Source of the DNA: Nemopilema nomurai
Taxonomy: Eukaryota > Cnidaria > Scyphozoa > Rhizostomeae > Rhizostomatidae
Direction: 5' to 3'
NCBI GenBank assembly: GCA_003864495.1
Contig: ML133421.1
Span: 1,674,001-1,738,000 of the forward strand
Length of the DNA: 64,000 nucleotides
Part shown: positions 14,301-24,419 of the stretch, piece by piece
Numbering within the stretch: the first letter of the stretch is position 1
Layout of the letters: each line of letters starts with the position of its first letter
Made by a program: the position numbers and the translations under genes
The notes under the pieces: model-generated
Seen by the model: only the letters and a program-made list of their open reading frames with translations
The model's database searches: none
Told to the model about the DNA's origin: nothing

Positions 14301-17300
14301 TTACTCCCATCTCTCTCAGGTTTCCGCCTTAAGTTGGCATCCTGATGGCCATCTACTTGCTACAGTTGCCAAGGACACGAAAGTCAGAGTCTTTGATCCA
14401 AGAGCTGACAAGGCGCCATTGCAAGTAAGATTCGAGAATTGCATGCTTGTGCTTTTAATTTGTAAACGCAGTCAGTCTGAATATGTAGCCTCTCCACACC
14501 GCATTCAGAGGGGTTTTGCCTTCTCCTTGATAAAATTAATTGCATATGCAATAGAGTATCCGTCGAAGTCATTTGAGTTTGCGCGACAAAGGTCATTGAT
14601 GGAGTCATTGATAGGTTGCGCATTCACGTCTGTATCTTGTTACGTCAGAGGAAGACGAAGAGTTATATGTATTAAGAAGGGCTGGGGAAATTGCTTGTTG
14701 CAGAAGTAATAAACTAGTTATTGTTATCTAATCAAAGGATTTTCAAGGAACAGACTCTGCCCCGTATAGTGTATAATCATCTGAAATTTCTTTACCTTTC
14801 ACAAGTTATCACACATCCAGATCATGTAGAAATATTTAAAACCACATTTATTTGAAAATAGAATTGGTTCGTCGACAGTATTCAATGTTCTTCATCATCA
14901 ATATTTTCCATCTACTCAATTAGCCTTTTACAACAGACATTTACATTTACAACCAATCATGAGGTCTTCTTATCACCCTCCAGTGTTTTTGAATCCGCGA
15001 TTGGCTATTTACTTTGTCATCTTTCTGTCATTTTACGTCACTTGCATACACTGAGGAGTGTCGGACGAAAAAGTACTTTAAGTATGGAAGAACAAGTTCC
15101 GCTTTTTTTTCTAATGTGAAGTTTTGTACCGCAAAGCACTTGTTTACACATATACACTTCCTTAACCTCGTCTCCCACTTGTGCAGCAATCAGCTCTACA
15201 TAGTGCCCTTGTAGTCAGTCGCTGATGTTTCTTTGATCTATCAAAGAAACTGTGAATCGCAAGAGCACGTGCTATTAAAGGAGTTTGTTCAATATTCAGC
15301 CAGTGTATTACGTCATAGGCCCTAGTAAACAGCCCTGGGTTTTCGTAATCGCCTTTTGATCCATTAGCCTTGCTGCTTCATTCATTCATTCAGGCTAATG
15401 ATCTTTCGTCGAGTAAGAAATATATGAATTAGGCATATCGATTGCTTCTGAAACCGTTCCACGAATTTCCATTTTGCCTAGAAAGGCTGTTGCTTGATTT
15501 GATTTTGAAAAGCAATCTTTGTCGACAAAAGTTGAGCAGCTATTTGGAAGACTTACTTCTTATCAGATAAGCAGGGACTAGAAATATTCTTTATTTAGCA
15601 TTATTTTGCTATTCAGAAAAATATGATCTATTTTATAGTTATTCAGTCATGTTTTTTTTGGACTGCTATTACTTCGTCACGATTCCATATGGCTGGATCT
15701 CGTCTGCGGTCGAAGAAGAGCTTTTTCCTACGCAACAGGATTTCCTACGACGGTTCATAGAGAGTGCGGAAAAATAACCGACCCGAGCGAGACTCGAACT
15801 CACGACCGATTTCGAGCTTACGGCTAATCTTCAAAATACTCAGTTATCACAAGTTTTGCCCTGTTTACTTTCTAAATCTCTGCATCCCCCGGCAAAGTCT
15901 TCAGTCTTTCATAAGATGAAAGGCCATTTTGTTGCACTCACGTTTCATGTGCTGCTTTCCACCAGGTCGGTGACGGCCCTGACAGCCCCAAAGGCGCCCG
16001 GATTGTGTGGTGCGGACCGGATAACAACTGGCTTTGCGTATCCGGATTCAAGAGGTGAGTTTCTACTATCTTGCGTCGTTTCTGTACCCGCATTTTGAAT
16101 GCGAAGCAAGGCTATTGGCTGGGGGGCAAACAGCCCTGCTCCAATCTGAGACGTTGAATTAGTACTAGCGTTTCACTTCAATTATTGTGGCAAATCGCTT
16201 ATTCAAATGCAGAACCCATAAGTTTAGCAATCATTTTGTGCACGCGTTTAGCACTTACACTCTTCTATAGTCAATGCTGCTACTGCTATAAAATGCATAT
16301 TTCTGCATTGTTATTGTTTCTAAGATGGATTATCTTGCTTGCCAATCAGCGATTGTTATTTTGTTATATTTTCAGAGGTGGTAGCCGCGTTTTGAATTTG
16401 TACGACAGCAAGGACTTGTCTGCTTGCATTGGAGAAATCGAGCTGGAACCATCGCCTGCCACCCTCATGATTTTCTATGATGAAGATTCGTCAACCCTTT
16501 TTGCCACTGGCAAGGTATCTTGTTGCCCAATCGTTTAGCCATCTGATTAAAACCATTGTCCCATAATTAATTACTATTAGAATTTCGACACCGAATTGAA
16601 ACTTTGTGGCTGCAAGGTAACATTCAGAGACCAACCTCGCACAAGATGACTTCACGCTGTTCAATGCAGGCAACTGAACCCAAACATCCCTCCCTTGTAC
16701 AATAGATTGTGTTTCAATAAAGTACTGAATCGTATTAGGAAGGATTTTTTCTTGACTTGCATTTGCCTAGATGATAATGCAGTGGACAGATGTCTTCATT
16801 TGACTTTTTACTTGCCATCTATTGCTTGTTTTCTACTATGGCACCAAAGACACCTATGACGTCAATCGGCGTGTATTTATTTCCACCGATAATCGGTATC
16901 ACTGAATGATTTCTTTTCAGGGAGATCGTGCCCTTTTGGCCTTTGAGGTCAGCAGTGACCCCCCACATCTTTTCCCCCTCACGCCGTACAACGGGGCCCA
17001 TCAGCACCAGGTAACTTTCACTCTGTCATTTTGGATGTGAACCACAAGATTTGAGTACTATGCTGTTTAATCGAAGGCAACAAGGAATCTTTCCGCAGGA
17101 CTTTCTTTTTTTTAAAGACAAAGGAGAAGATAAAATATTTCTTATTGTGTTATATTGTGATCAAGTTTGCCACCAAAAAGGGAAACTTTTAAGATTGTAA
17201 GTTGCTAGATTACTGGATATCATTATTGTGTTCCTAGAGTGAGGGTATCCTATTTTCACGTGCCCCCCTGCAGCTACTCTCTATCACCTCCGCCCCAATC

Positions 17301-20300
17301 GAAGCTTTGTATCTAGGGGTCAGGTAACCAGGTTCGCTGAGCAATGCCTGGAGGAGGTAGTTCGTTTTTTGAGTTTTCATTCAATGCTTGTTCTTCAAGT
17401 TGTTGCATTTACCGCGTGGTTGTCATTGACAGGGGGTAGCCTTCCTTCGCAAAGACATTTGCAATGTCCGGGAAATCGAGTTCATGAAAATGGTCAGAGT
17501 CTCCCACTCAACAATGGAGCAAGTTTCGTTTACTATCCCAAGGGTAAAGGTGGGTATGCTATCTCATATTTCATCGACATCTATTATTTGCAATTTCTTG
17601 TCAATTTCTTCATTTGTTTTTCGAGGTATTGCTAGAAAACGATATAAGGACAAGTGTCTTTTAAAAATAGTAGGAAAATTGTCTTTTCCTGTCAGTATGC
17701 AAATTGGTCTTCATTTTGCCTATTTTTGCTTCGGTATCCTATTTTTGCATGTTATTTTCAAGGAGCTCGGCAAAGTATGTCATCAAATGTTAGAGTCCTA
17801 CGCAAGTTTTGCACAGCAGTTAAAAACTACTTTTAATTATTTGCGTATAATTATATATATAATTATATAATTATAATTAAAAACTACTTATAATTATATA
17901 AACTACTTATCTGCGTTCTTTTGGTTGAGCCTTTCTCGTGGTCAAGAGGCTGTTGATGATCGAGACGTTTGTTTTTCTCTATGTAGCAAATCTGTGAAGT
18001 TGAATGTCCTTTTCATTGGTTGTAAGTCAGAGCCAAACACAGGTTACTTTTTTTTCCAGAAAAGCTACTTCCAAGATGACGTGTTTCCTCCTACGAGAGT
18101 CAAGTGGCAGCCTTCAATGACTGTGGAGGAGTGGATGGCTGGCGCCAACACTCCCCAAGAACGACTCGATCTCAGGCCAGCAGATATGGAGCCACGTGAG
18201 TATAGAAGTAGCTTCGTTACAGCAGAGGGAGGCTGGGGACTATTGATCACTGACGTCACAGTTATGAGGATAAGGGGTCATTTATTCCTCTACGGAAAAA
18301 GTGCTGGTGGGCAAACATGCGTAAAGGGCACAAAAACTCGTCAATTTTTTCTGCATTGTTTATAATTTTCCTGTCAGTTTCTGTTTATTTTATTGACTCA
18401 TCTTGCCATCGCCTTTACTTCAATACAAATCTGTCAAGAATCTTGCTAGGTTCGCCTTTTTAAGAACACTCGTTTGCACCAGCAGCCTCAACAAAAAGTC
18501 GAGAGTTTCGCTATTTACACCATAAGTCTAGGTCATCATGCACGACACTTTTTCAGGACTTGCTAGTTTTGCAGGCCTATGAAAACTAATGATTAATCCC
18601 CTATTCAGTCGTCGAGTGCAGCCTCTTTCTTACGCCCAAGCCTCCTTTGGGGATTTTGCCAGACCGCCAATGACTCGAGAGGCAGCAGTCGCCATCTTTT
18701 TCCCTACCGACAGGCTAACACCAGTTCAAAGAGAAAATCGTATGCTTGCATTTGTCTTTAGCATTTCTCTTGCAGTTGATATGCTTTTGCAGTATAAGAC
18801 TTGTCAAACTTGTGATTTTCCAAACACAGCCTTTCTTCTTCACAAAATTATGTTTTTAGTTCATGCAGCCCCGAAAGCAGCGCCGAAGACGAGTTCATAT
18901 TCCAGCAGTAGCAAAACTGTCGACGGGAGGTCTGTGAAAGAGAAGAAAGATGATGTTAGTACTGCTTCTTCTTTTGAAAATATCATTTGTTTTGAGATTT
19001 TTTTATGTTTATCTTAAAAAGTCGCTTTTAATAAAGTGGGAGTGACTCACAGAACCAGACAGCGTTCTTGAACCACGTGATCGCTTTTTGAAGTGCACAC
19101 CCAATGACACATCGCGTTGCTTCACTTCGCCTTAACGTGTCGGAAATTACAAGTTTTGTTTCATGTTTCGTGTTGCAAACTTTCATGTTGATAACATGCT
19201 ACAATGCAACAATAAATTTCCATACTTCAAGTGCTTCGCACGAGACTCGACTCTCCTCTCTAGAGAGTAAAAAAATGATTGTTTTCAATTGGGATCTCCA
19301 CGAGTGGACGCTGATTGGTCATAACACAACTCTCACGTGGTTTTTTTATCCTCAACTGGCTATTCATTTTGTCAGCTTTCGGTCATTTTCGTCCCCTGAG
19401 GAGTGTCAGACGAAAAAGTACTCCAAAAGTTCACAAAATTTAGACTCCGAATGGTCATGTTAAATTAAGACAGAATTTCATGTCAGATAGCCTTTTTTGA
19501 AACCTTCTCCGATTTGTATCGCAGGAACATGGCATTTAGTTGTTCAAATTTGTACGGCTGATTCAGAAATATGCTTCTGTAAATCCATAAACGTAACTTT
19601 ATAGTTTTGACATTCATCCATGCTCCCAGCTATGCACGTTAAGAAATCAGCTGCATTCTGTAGTCGGAAAGTTGCAACCAAACACTGCTAAATTGTTTTT
19701 TGCTTAGTTAATGAACCAAATGGAAGGAAAATTTGAGGCACTGGCGGAGAAGCCTTTGGAACAAGATACGATGGAGGGTGTAGAAGACCACGAATGGGTA
19801 CGTCGTAATTCTCTCCGATTATTTTGTGGCAGTGACACATTTTGGCCCTTTTCTATGTGGAAGGCCTGACATATTGGAGTAAGGAATTGAAAGACATGAA
19901 CAGTGGCACAAACAAGGGGTTGCGTTGTCTCGAATTAAACAGTGAAGAGAGTACAAGACAAGCTTGATTTGGACCTTTCTCTATTTAGTCACTACAAGCA
20001 TTGAGTCGGCTACAATATATATAATGTCAGCCCAATGATTTCCCAGAAACTTTCCAATTTTGTTTTTGCTGCCAAGACACTCTCTATTCAGTTTGGCAAA
20101 ATTTGGCCTGCTGAAATCTTGCAGATTTATGGTAGAATGAAACATCTGTTTCTACAGGTTTTGAAACTTCAATCATCATGCAAGTTTAGTGTGGTATTAG
20201 GGAATTAGAGAATTTTATAAATTGTTTTTCATATAATGTTCAAATAAGATCACAGTAGATCACAGTAATATGTACCTTGTCTAGTAAAATAAATGAGAAA

Positions 20301-20423
20301 TTTAAAAGACTTGCCCTGTTGTGATCCTTCTTAAGTGGGTTTCTCCAAAAGAAGATTGTTTTCTCCAGTTGTGTGTAATTATCTAAAATTCACAAAGACT
20401 GTTTTCTTTTTCAGGATGACTAA
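2313..20423 (+). CDS. CORO7: Coronin 7 (POD-1 type tandem coronin), complete
   Basis: Two coronin beta-propellers in one chain; in other animals this protein acts in Golgi traffic and actin regulation. Exons: 2313-2372, 3033-3132, 3587-3670, 3878-3948, 4315-4392, 4859-4900, 5180-5246, 5493-5575, 6083-6130, 6475-6561, 7304-7386, 7995-8049, 8372-8429, 8805-8950, 9360-9455, 10043-10132, 10564-10711, 11195-11403, 12368-12476, 12940-13026, 13376-13518, 14320-14424, 15966-16054, 16376-16514, 16921-17010, 17433-17543, 18060-18199, 18609-18739, 18860-18954, 19708-19797, 20415-20423; about 980 residues (human 925). Start MFRFKVSKYKN. Propeller 1 (to about residue 385) shows FSPFDDGLLATGAFDGE, LRIVDPR, STGFSK, IWDTR, ILMPFYDVDTN and SFIVPRR. 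A Lys/Pro/Glu-rich linker (about 395-475) leads to a second VSKFK start and propeller 2 with FENRLIAAG, RIWKVP, TTASYDLDVKLWDV, VRVFDPR and YFQDDVFPP. The tail ends in acidic EDHEWDD, like the Arp2/3-related acidic-tryptophan tail of orthologues. Intron 8 is GC-AG. The exon 27 end is 18199 or 18195. Confidence 0.95.
3181..3430 (+). mobile_element. Truncated copy of a short inverted-repeat transposon, in CORO7 intron 2
   Basis: About 250 bp align, by eye at roughly 80-85% identity, with the reverse complement of 45831-46076. Shared blocks include the terminal stretch with TTTTTTATA and GGAACCAC, GAAATATTTAAAGAACTTAT, CTGCAAGCAT, TTTGCAGCCAATA and GTTTCCGCATATGCTGTCTC. Only the left terminal repeat is visible here; the far end stops near 3430, so this copy is truncated. 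It has no coding potential. Confidence 0.75.
12301..12348. repeat. Three perfect tandem copies of a 16-bp unit
   Basis: CCTCTATAAATTAATG occurs three times without a mismatch, ending 19 bp before CORO7 exon 19 begins, so it sits at the acceptor side of that intron. Perfect identity suggests a young expansion or a slippage-prone locus. Confidence 0.95.
15003..15095 (+). repeat. Dispersed hairpin-core repeat, copy A (CORO7 intron 22)
   Basis: Contains the core GAGGAGTGTCGGACGAAAAA followed by GTACT, flanked upstream by TTGGCTATTTACTTTGTCA and the half-stem TTGCATAC, and downstream by GTATGGAA. The same arrangement recurs at 19355-19430, 37685-37772 and 43745-43815. Confidence 0.7.
15690..15838 (-). 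repeat. tRNA-derived SINE-like sequence or tRNA pseudogene
   Basis: On the minus strand the segment 15835-15775 reads like the 3' half of a tRNA. There is a possible anticodon loop CTCGAAA (anticodon CGA, serine-type), then a good T arm, GTGAG-TTCGAGT-CTCGC, containing a pol III B box. The anticodon stem pairs poorly and no intact acceptor stem or D arm is seen, so it is not a functional tRNA. The roughly 80 bp downstream on that strand contain the near-repeats CGTAGGAAATC and GCGTAGGAAAAA, which could be a SINE body. Confidence 0.5.
19355..19430 (+). repeat. Dispersed hairpin-core repeat, copy B (CORO7 intron 29)
   Basis: GGCTATTCATTTTGTCAGC, then TCGGTCATTTTC, then CTGAGGAGTGTCAGACGAAA and AAGTACTCC. 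It is collinear with copies A, C and D, but its distal half-stem is degraded. CCTGAGGAG replaces the GCATACTCTGAGGAG arrangement of the other copies. Confidence 0.7.
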
Positions 20424-22740
20424 ACACTCCGATCGCTCTTACCTGCGCTTTTCCAAAATTCGATTGCTGCTTTCACTGCAGAAATTTAGACACTGCTGCT
20501 GATTCGCAAATGAAAATTAGAATAATTAGAATCATATTTAATCTGGGCGTGAATATTTCAGCAGCTTTTCACAGCTTTGTATGCACGTGAGGATCCATGA
20601 AATTCGGCTGGGGAAATCTCGGCATGTTGGGGTTATATTTTTATAACAAAGTAGGTGATATTACTAATCTATTACAATTTGTATGGAATCTTGTATTCTG
20701 CATTCTGCACCGTCAATCAAATCAAATGTGCTATTACTTCATCATACGTCATAAGCTTTCTTCTTGTGCTTTCAATATAAAGCTTTAACATGGCCCTTTT
20801 TTCATTGTTTCTGTGATATAGTGAGGTTGTGGCTATTTCCGTTAGCATTCATTTATTGGTACGGTTAATGGAACTGCTAAACGTGTACGGTTTTGTACCT
20901 TTACTGTCTTATATCCTAACCTACAGTTTCCAAAGCGCCAATGGGGGGGGGGGGCAAGCTTCTAATTCTAAGTGAACTTCGATCACCGGATCCAGTAACA
21001 ATACCAGTTTCCTATATCAATTGTTTATATATTGCGTTTTCAGTTGTAGGATTTCGAACGACTTGAACTTTCACCATGCAGAAACCCCCCTCCACCCTAG
21101 TACCCCGTTAATTTTATTTTCACTACAATTCATTTTACTTTTAAGTATCTTAATCAAGTGACTTTTATTCATCAAAATCGCAATTCGATTTGACATCATT
21201 AACACTTGTTACAGGGTACCAATAGGGATCTGAAGCGAAACTTCCTGTTATTTGTTTGTCATAGGTAATGCACAGAAAAGTGAAATTTGTTAATAATTAT
21301 AGTTCAAATTGATGTTTTTATATCATAATTTTCTGTTTCGAAATTTTTCCGTTTCAATCTCAATAATTATTGATTTTCCATTCAGTGATATTTATAGAAT
21401 CAACAAAAGTAGATATTTGCCGAGACTTCCTCGATTCCGCATTAGTTGTATCCATTTTTGGTATGGTGAAATCTTCTTTCTTCTATCCTTTCGCATTTCT
21501 CACGAGTTTTTGCTTTGTATGTTACTTTGTTTACATGGTATTTCTGACTCTCTTAAAAACACCTGGTCGACAAACGTGTCCTCGCCTGATATTCCATTTA
21601 AATCCCCATGGTTTTAGAGCTGATCAGCTGCGTTATTGTAGTGCACTTTACAATCAACCCGCTTTCATATGGGTTGGACATCATTCCTGGCATGTCGCAT
21701 TGACTAAACTTAGTCCGTCAGACAAAATTTAACTTTCTTTGCAACCCACATCAGTTCTGTCTGTAATAGACTAAATTTTGATGAAGTGATGATAAATTGC
21801 GACCATGTCATCTTCTACTTGTTAAGATTACTCTTCCTGTAAATCCCAATTTTGATATTTTGAACCACTGGCATGAAACTATTTACCAGACTTCTAAAAC
21901 GAAAGTGGAATGTAACATTAAGAAGATGCTAAACTGTGTTGGTTGAACCGTTTTTGTATGACCATGTAATAAGTATGTAGAAGACAAAAAAGAAGCGGTG
22001 ATTCTTACCATATGCTGTTTACGATGATTATGACGTCAGAAGTGACGATGAATTGGGTTTGAGACGATCTCAGCTATTTTGAGATGATCAGAGAGCTTTT
22101 CTTTTTAATAAGCCTTGTCCGCGCATCCAATGCTCTTTTGTGTGTTTATCAACTAACAGGCTTTTTCGTGGCCATTGTTTACAAAATTCTCGTTCCCAAT
22201 TTGGATGCAGGTGTGATCCATACTGGCTTGACTAATTTTCAAGCAAATCTTCTTCAGAAGGCTTCTTTTATGGGCATGACATAGCCAGTTTTTCTGGGTT
22301 CTCGTGGCTTAATTCATTTTTACAGGGTCATTATGAATTGAAAACCGATAACCTGGCAAATCAGTTTGCCATTTATACACTTTGTGTTTAAACTAAACTC
22401 GAATGTGGAAACTTCGACAGTTTCTTATCACGGTGGGTCAATTTTTGCGACTGACCAAGTCATTTTTAATCTGCAAGTGTATGCAACTGACCATGCCTAA
22501 CTTGTTATCTAAAATCAACGGCAGCACTGTTTCTCGCGGTGTCCCAGTGAAGTTTGCCAAAGCAAAAACATTGATCGAAATCATAACTAAAGAGCTTCTA
22601 AAGTAGCGCAATCTGCGAAGGCTACAACACTAAGGCAGCAACAAAACCTTCCAGCCTTGGGTTTCAAATTTACCCATTATGTTACCACATTGAAGCTCAA
22701 GTCAAAAAAATGAATTTCCTTACTTTCTTCTATGAACACA
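20424..22740. other. CORO7 3' UTR and intergenic DNA
   Basis: The CORO7 3' UTR should begin here; a weak polyadenylation variant (AATATA) lies near 20775. A run of ten G residues occurs near 20944-20955. Open frames between 21300 and 21740 are AT-driven and resemble no protein I know. I see no gene in this stretch. Confidence 0.6.
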
Positions 22741-23030
22741 ATGGTTTGTAAAGCACGGTTAACACATACAACTTGCATATGCAACTTCATGCAACTTGTC
22801 GCACTAACACGATGAGACAGAAAAGTTGCACGTGTAAACGGACGTGCGACTTACTGCAACTTTCATTTTGCAACCTACTGCAACCTGCAACTAATTTAGG
22901 ATCAAGATCCTATTTTCCGGTGAAGTTGCGATAGTTTGCAGGTCACTGGCCAATGAAAATACTACAAAATATCATGTGATTTTTGCTCCGTGTTGTGATC
23001 GTGTGTTTCCTGGTGACGACTCAGTTCAAA

Positions 23031-23189
23031 ATGGCGAAGTCGATCATGTTCGAATGGTCATCCGAAGCAGAAAACACGTTAGTTGAAAATATCGAGAGTT
23101 ACCCGTGCATCTATAACACAAAATTGGAGGCGTATAAGGATAGGAACAAGCGGCTACTATCCCCTGAGAAGGGAATGCTAAGCCCCTAA
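23031..23189 (+). pseudogene. MADF/Myb-like accessory protein of a Harbinger element, N-terminal remnant
   Basis: It reads MAKSIMFEWSSEAENTLVEN followed by IESYPCIYN, EAYKDRNKR and a stop soon after. The spacing W-x(n)-L(V/I)-x-x-(I/V)-x-x-(Y)P-x-(L/I)YN-x(n)-Y-x-D-x-x-x-R is that of MADF or Myb/SANT-like DNA-binding domains carried by animal Harbinger transposons. Only the first part of the domain is present; the frame then runs into the deletion junction. Not expected to be functional. Confidence 0.5.
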
Positions 23190-23315
23190 ATTTTTGCGTC
23201 TGGCGATCCACTGCTTCACCCAAAGTATTTCTTTCTTTGCTTCCGTCCATAGTTTTCGTTTGTGCAGCAGAATCAAAAACATTGAAGCTGCTATACAGCC
23301 AGCGCCTGCTTCCAT
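23178..23315 (-). pseudogene. PIF/Harbinger transposase, N-terminal remnant (45 codons)
   Basis: The minus-strand frame begins at an ATG at 23315-23313 and ends at TAG 23180-23178. Its last part, LWVKQWIARRKNLGA, fits the conserved W-V-x-x-W-(I)-x-R-R-x-x-x-G-A segment near the N-terminus of ALP1/HARBI1-like transposases, where the sequence normally continues into an LxxEL(R) stretch. The DDE catalytic domain is absent, so it cannot catalyse transposition. Confidence 0.55.
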
Positions 23316-23520
23316 TTTGGTTGATTTTTACTGGATCTCCAGGATTCTCGCCAAAAGTACTGCAACTTGTTACGAGTTTTTGCAACCGGATATCGCTGGA
23401 GGCTGTATCTTTTTTTATGTGAAAACAGCACGAGTACGTTGCAACAAGTTGCAGCAACTGGAGGTTCCAGAGCGGCCTAATCTAAACACAGTTGCTGGAA
23501 CTTGAAGGGAACAAGAAATG

Positions 23521-24419
23521 ATTTTTCCAGATAGGCTGAGAAATCCTGAGATATTAATAATTATAGCAAACGATAAAATTAATAATGATAACAACAGTAT
23601 TATTAGAAATGGTATCAACCATCCTTTCGAACTCAAAGTAAATGTCTCCAAATTTTGATGAATTGATTCCTATCTTTTACTCACGGAACTGGCTAAAAGG
23701 CTGGATGCTTACTTTAGCACCTTGCTCTTTGGAGAGAGCTCTGAAAGAATGGGGTCTAAATGCGGTTTTGTCGGTACAAAAGCTCTCTTCCGCACAGACA
23801 TTTCCCTTAAAAATAAAATGAGCAGCTTTTAGAGATATCGCCTTTGAATGTAACGACATCTGATTGGTCACTTGTCCGTGCGATTATTCCATATTGCAAC
23901 TTTGAGCCTGTACTGAGATTTGAGGAAGGCTTATCTTGTATTTGCATTAACGATACACAGTGCCGCCGTAACTTGGCCACAAAATACTTTCCATCTGTCT
24001 AGAAATTGTAAAAGTCAAAGATTCTTCAAAGTTGTGGAGAGAAGTTGTTGCCTGAATCATTACCAATGTTTCTTCTTACCTAGCCTGATTCTAGCTGGTA
24101 TGCAGCTTGTGTGTTTCGAAGATGTTAGGCCATCATCATGGACTTGAGCATGTCGGCAGGTAAATAAAGACATCTTAACCAATACTGTACAGAAGTGTGG
24201 AATTTAGACTATTCCTACTCGGATCATTATCGTACTGTCTTGAAATAATTTTCTCCTCGTACTTAAGTGATGTTATTTATTTGCATCTTTTGTTCAAGAG
24301 ATCATTTTTGGCTTGGCACGAATACCCGGTATCTCACCGAAGACGTAAAGACAGACCCGAGCAAAAACTTCAGACTAAAGTTAATTTTCTTGCATACTTA
24401 ACCAAAGAGTTACGCCGGC
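23521..24419. promoter_or_regulatory. Upstream region of the adenylyl cyclase gene
   Basis: Non-coding and AT-rich. A reversed CCAAT box (GATTGGTCAC, near 23860) is the only recognisable promoter-like motif. An in-frame TAA at 24399-24401 precedes the cyclase ATG. CGGCAG followed by GTAAAT near 24154 could be the donor of a 5' UTR intron, but no matching acceptor could be confirmed. Confidence 0.35.

Larger units (their letters stand above)
22757..23500. mobile_element. Internally deleted PIF/Harbinger-type DNA transposon
   Basis: Two converging partial genes meet head on. On the plus strand from 23031 a MADF/Myb-like DNA-binding start can be read; on the minus strand from 23315 the N-terminus of an ALP1/HARBI1-like transposase. 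They meet and overlap at 23178-23189, as expected if the middle of a two-gene Harbinger element was deleted. The subterminal regions on both sides are full of GCAACT motifs. TGCAACTTGTCGCA at 22790-22803 matches the reverse complement of 23440-23453 with one mismatch. The exact ends and target-site duplication were not resolved. Confidence 0.65.

Noticed and set aside
15770..15840. Functional serine tRNA on the minus strand
   Set aside because: The anticodon stem does not pair and no acceptor stem or proper D arm can be formed; only the T arm and B box are good, so it is kept as a SINE/pseudogene instead.
21309..21732. Two overlapping hydrophobic open frames of 102 and 120 codons
   Set aside because: AT-rich composition favours Phe/Ile/Leu codons; no signal, splice sites or family resemblance supports a gene.
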